Below, piece after piece: positions 63,928-64,000 of a stretch of 64,000 nucleotides of DNA (its first letter is position 1; every line of letters starts with the position of its first letter). Origin of the DNA: Nostoc sp. RI_552 (GTDB taxonomy: Bacteria; Cyanobacteriota; Cyanobacteriia; Cyanobacteriales; Nostocaceae). The notes under the pieces were generated by a model. It was not told where the DNA came from, made no database searches, and was given only the letters and a program-made list of their open reading frames with translations. A program made the translations under genes and the position numbers. The stretch lies in the NCBI GenBank assembly GCA_016124525.1, contig WGNO01000013.1, positions 33,333 to 97,332 on the forward strand. Direction: 5' to 3'.

Positions 63928-64000
63928 ATGTCAACATCTCATAATATCTTCCATCCAATGAACATAACTGATTTGTTGACACATACAAGCTTGAAGGTAG
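63928..64000 (+). CDS. Possible start of a divergent gene (partial)
   Basis: ATG at 63928 with AAAGGTG upstream opens a frame MSTSHNIFHPMNITDLLTHT that is still open at the window edge (24 codons). It is too short to identify. It is listed because it would be divergent to the protease gene. Confidence 0.3.
   Translation, partial: MSTSHNIFHPMNITDLLTHTSLKV

Overview
The window looks like chromosomal DNA of a filamentous, heterocyst-type cyanobacterium (Nostoc/Anabaena relatives). The evidence is many HIP1 octamers (GCGATCGC), heptameric tandem repeats of the STRR type, cyanobacterial gene families (DUF1816, GUN4 domain, treX/treZ/treY cluster) and low-GC coding sequence. This placement is inferred from content, not from a database match.

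Layout. 0-8 kb is housekeeping: the tail of carA, a STAS anti-sigma antagonist, Mini-RNase III, a SpoU-family 2'-O-methyltransferase, a DUF1816 protein, a class I fructose-bisphosphate aldolase, a small exported repeat protein, an aspartate aminotransferase and a RAYT transposase. 8-19.5 kb holds a KAP P-loop ATPase fused to a GUN4 domain, a GT2-TPR protein, thioredoxin, a cyclase-family hydrolase, a VOC protein, S-adenosylhomocysteine hydrolase and an MscS-type channel. 20-28 kb is a glycan-type cluster: three GT4 glycosyltransferases, a PIG-L deacetylase and an exported beta-propeller protein with an EF-hand-like loop. 28-34 kb has an ABC exporter pair, a small membrane protein, and an SDR gene next to an unknown gene with an alpha/beta-hydrolase remnant between them. 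34-39 kb is an accessory island: an IS630 element in two frames, a C5 cytosine methyltransferase, a convergent nonsense-interrupted gene likely to be its nuclease, an orphan AbrB-like antitoxin, and a HicAB system broken by a frameshift (hicA) and an IS630 fragment (hicB). 39-46 kb is the trehalose operon glgX/treX-treZ-treY. It is followed by a wrecked XamI-like restriction endonuclease gene and a methyltransferase-TPR gene.

The most unusual region is 48.87-63.82 kb, a collinear minus-strand locus of nine unfamiliar or oddly combined genes plus one inserted gene. In inferred transcription order it encodes a signal-less subtilisin-like protease, a beta/gamma-crystallin coiled-coil protein, four proteins I do not recognise (580, 346, 726 and 358 aa), a small acidic protein, a disrupted four-helix-bundle gene set between inverted heptamer arrays, a helix-hairpin-helix plus Ig-like protein, and two related proteins of 622 and 814 aa. 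Those two share N-terminal tags (NNRLLxLEQxLL, QYxxxAFPxA, FDxMGKNxAxATxFDxGT) ahead of unrelated C-terminal regions. The LEQ tag recurs inside the 726-aa protein. I infer a common assembly or loading determinant, as in a cargo/apparatus relationship. The function is unproven and the locus may run past the window edge.

Five copies of a MITE-like element of about 136-153 bp (12-bp imperfect inverted termini, 9-bp target duplications on two copies, a variable internal 7-bp repeat) are scattered at 3.4, 5.2, 25.6, 26.1 and 48.6 kb. No tRNA, rRNA or CRISPR array was seen.
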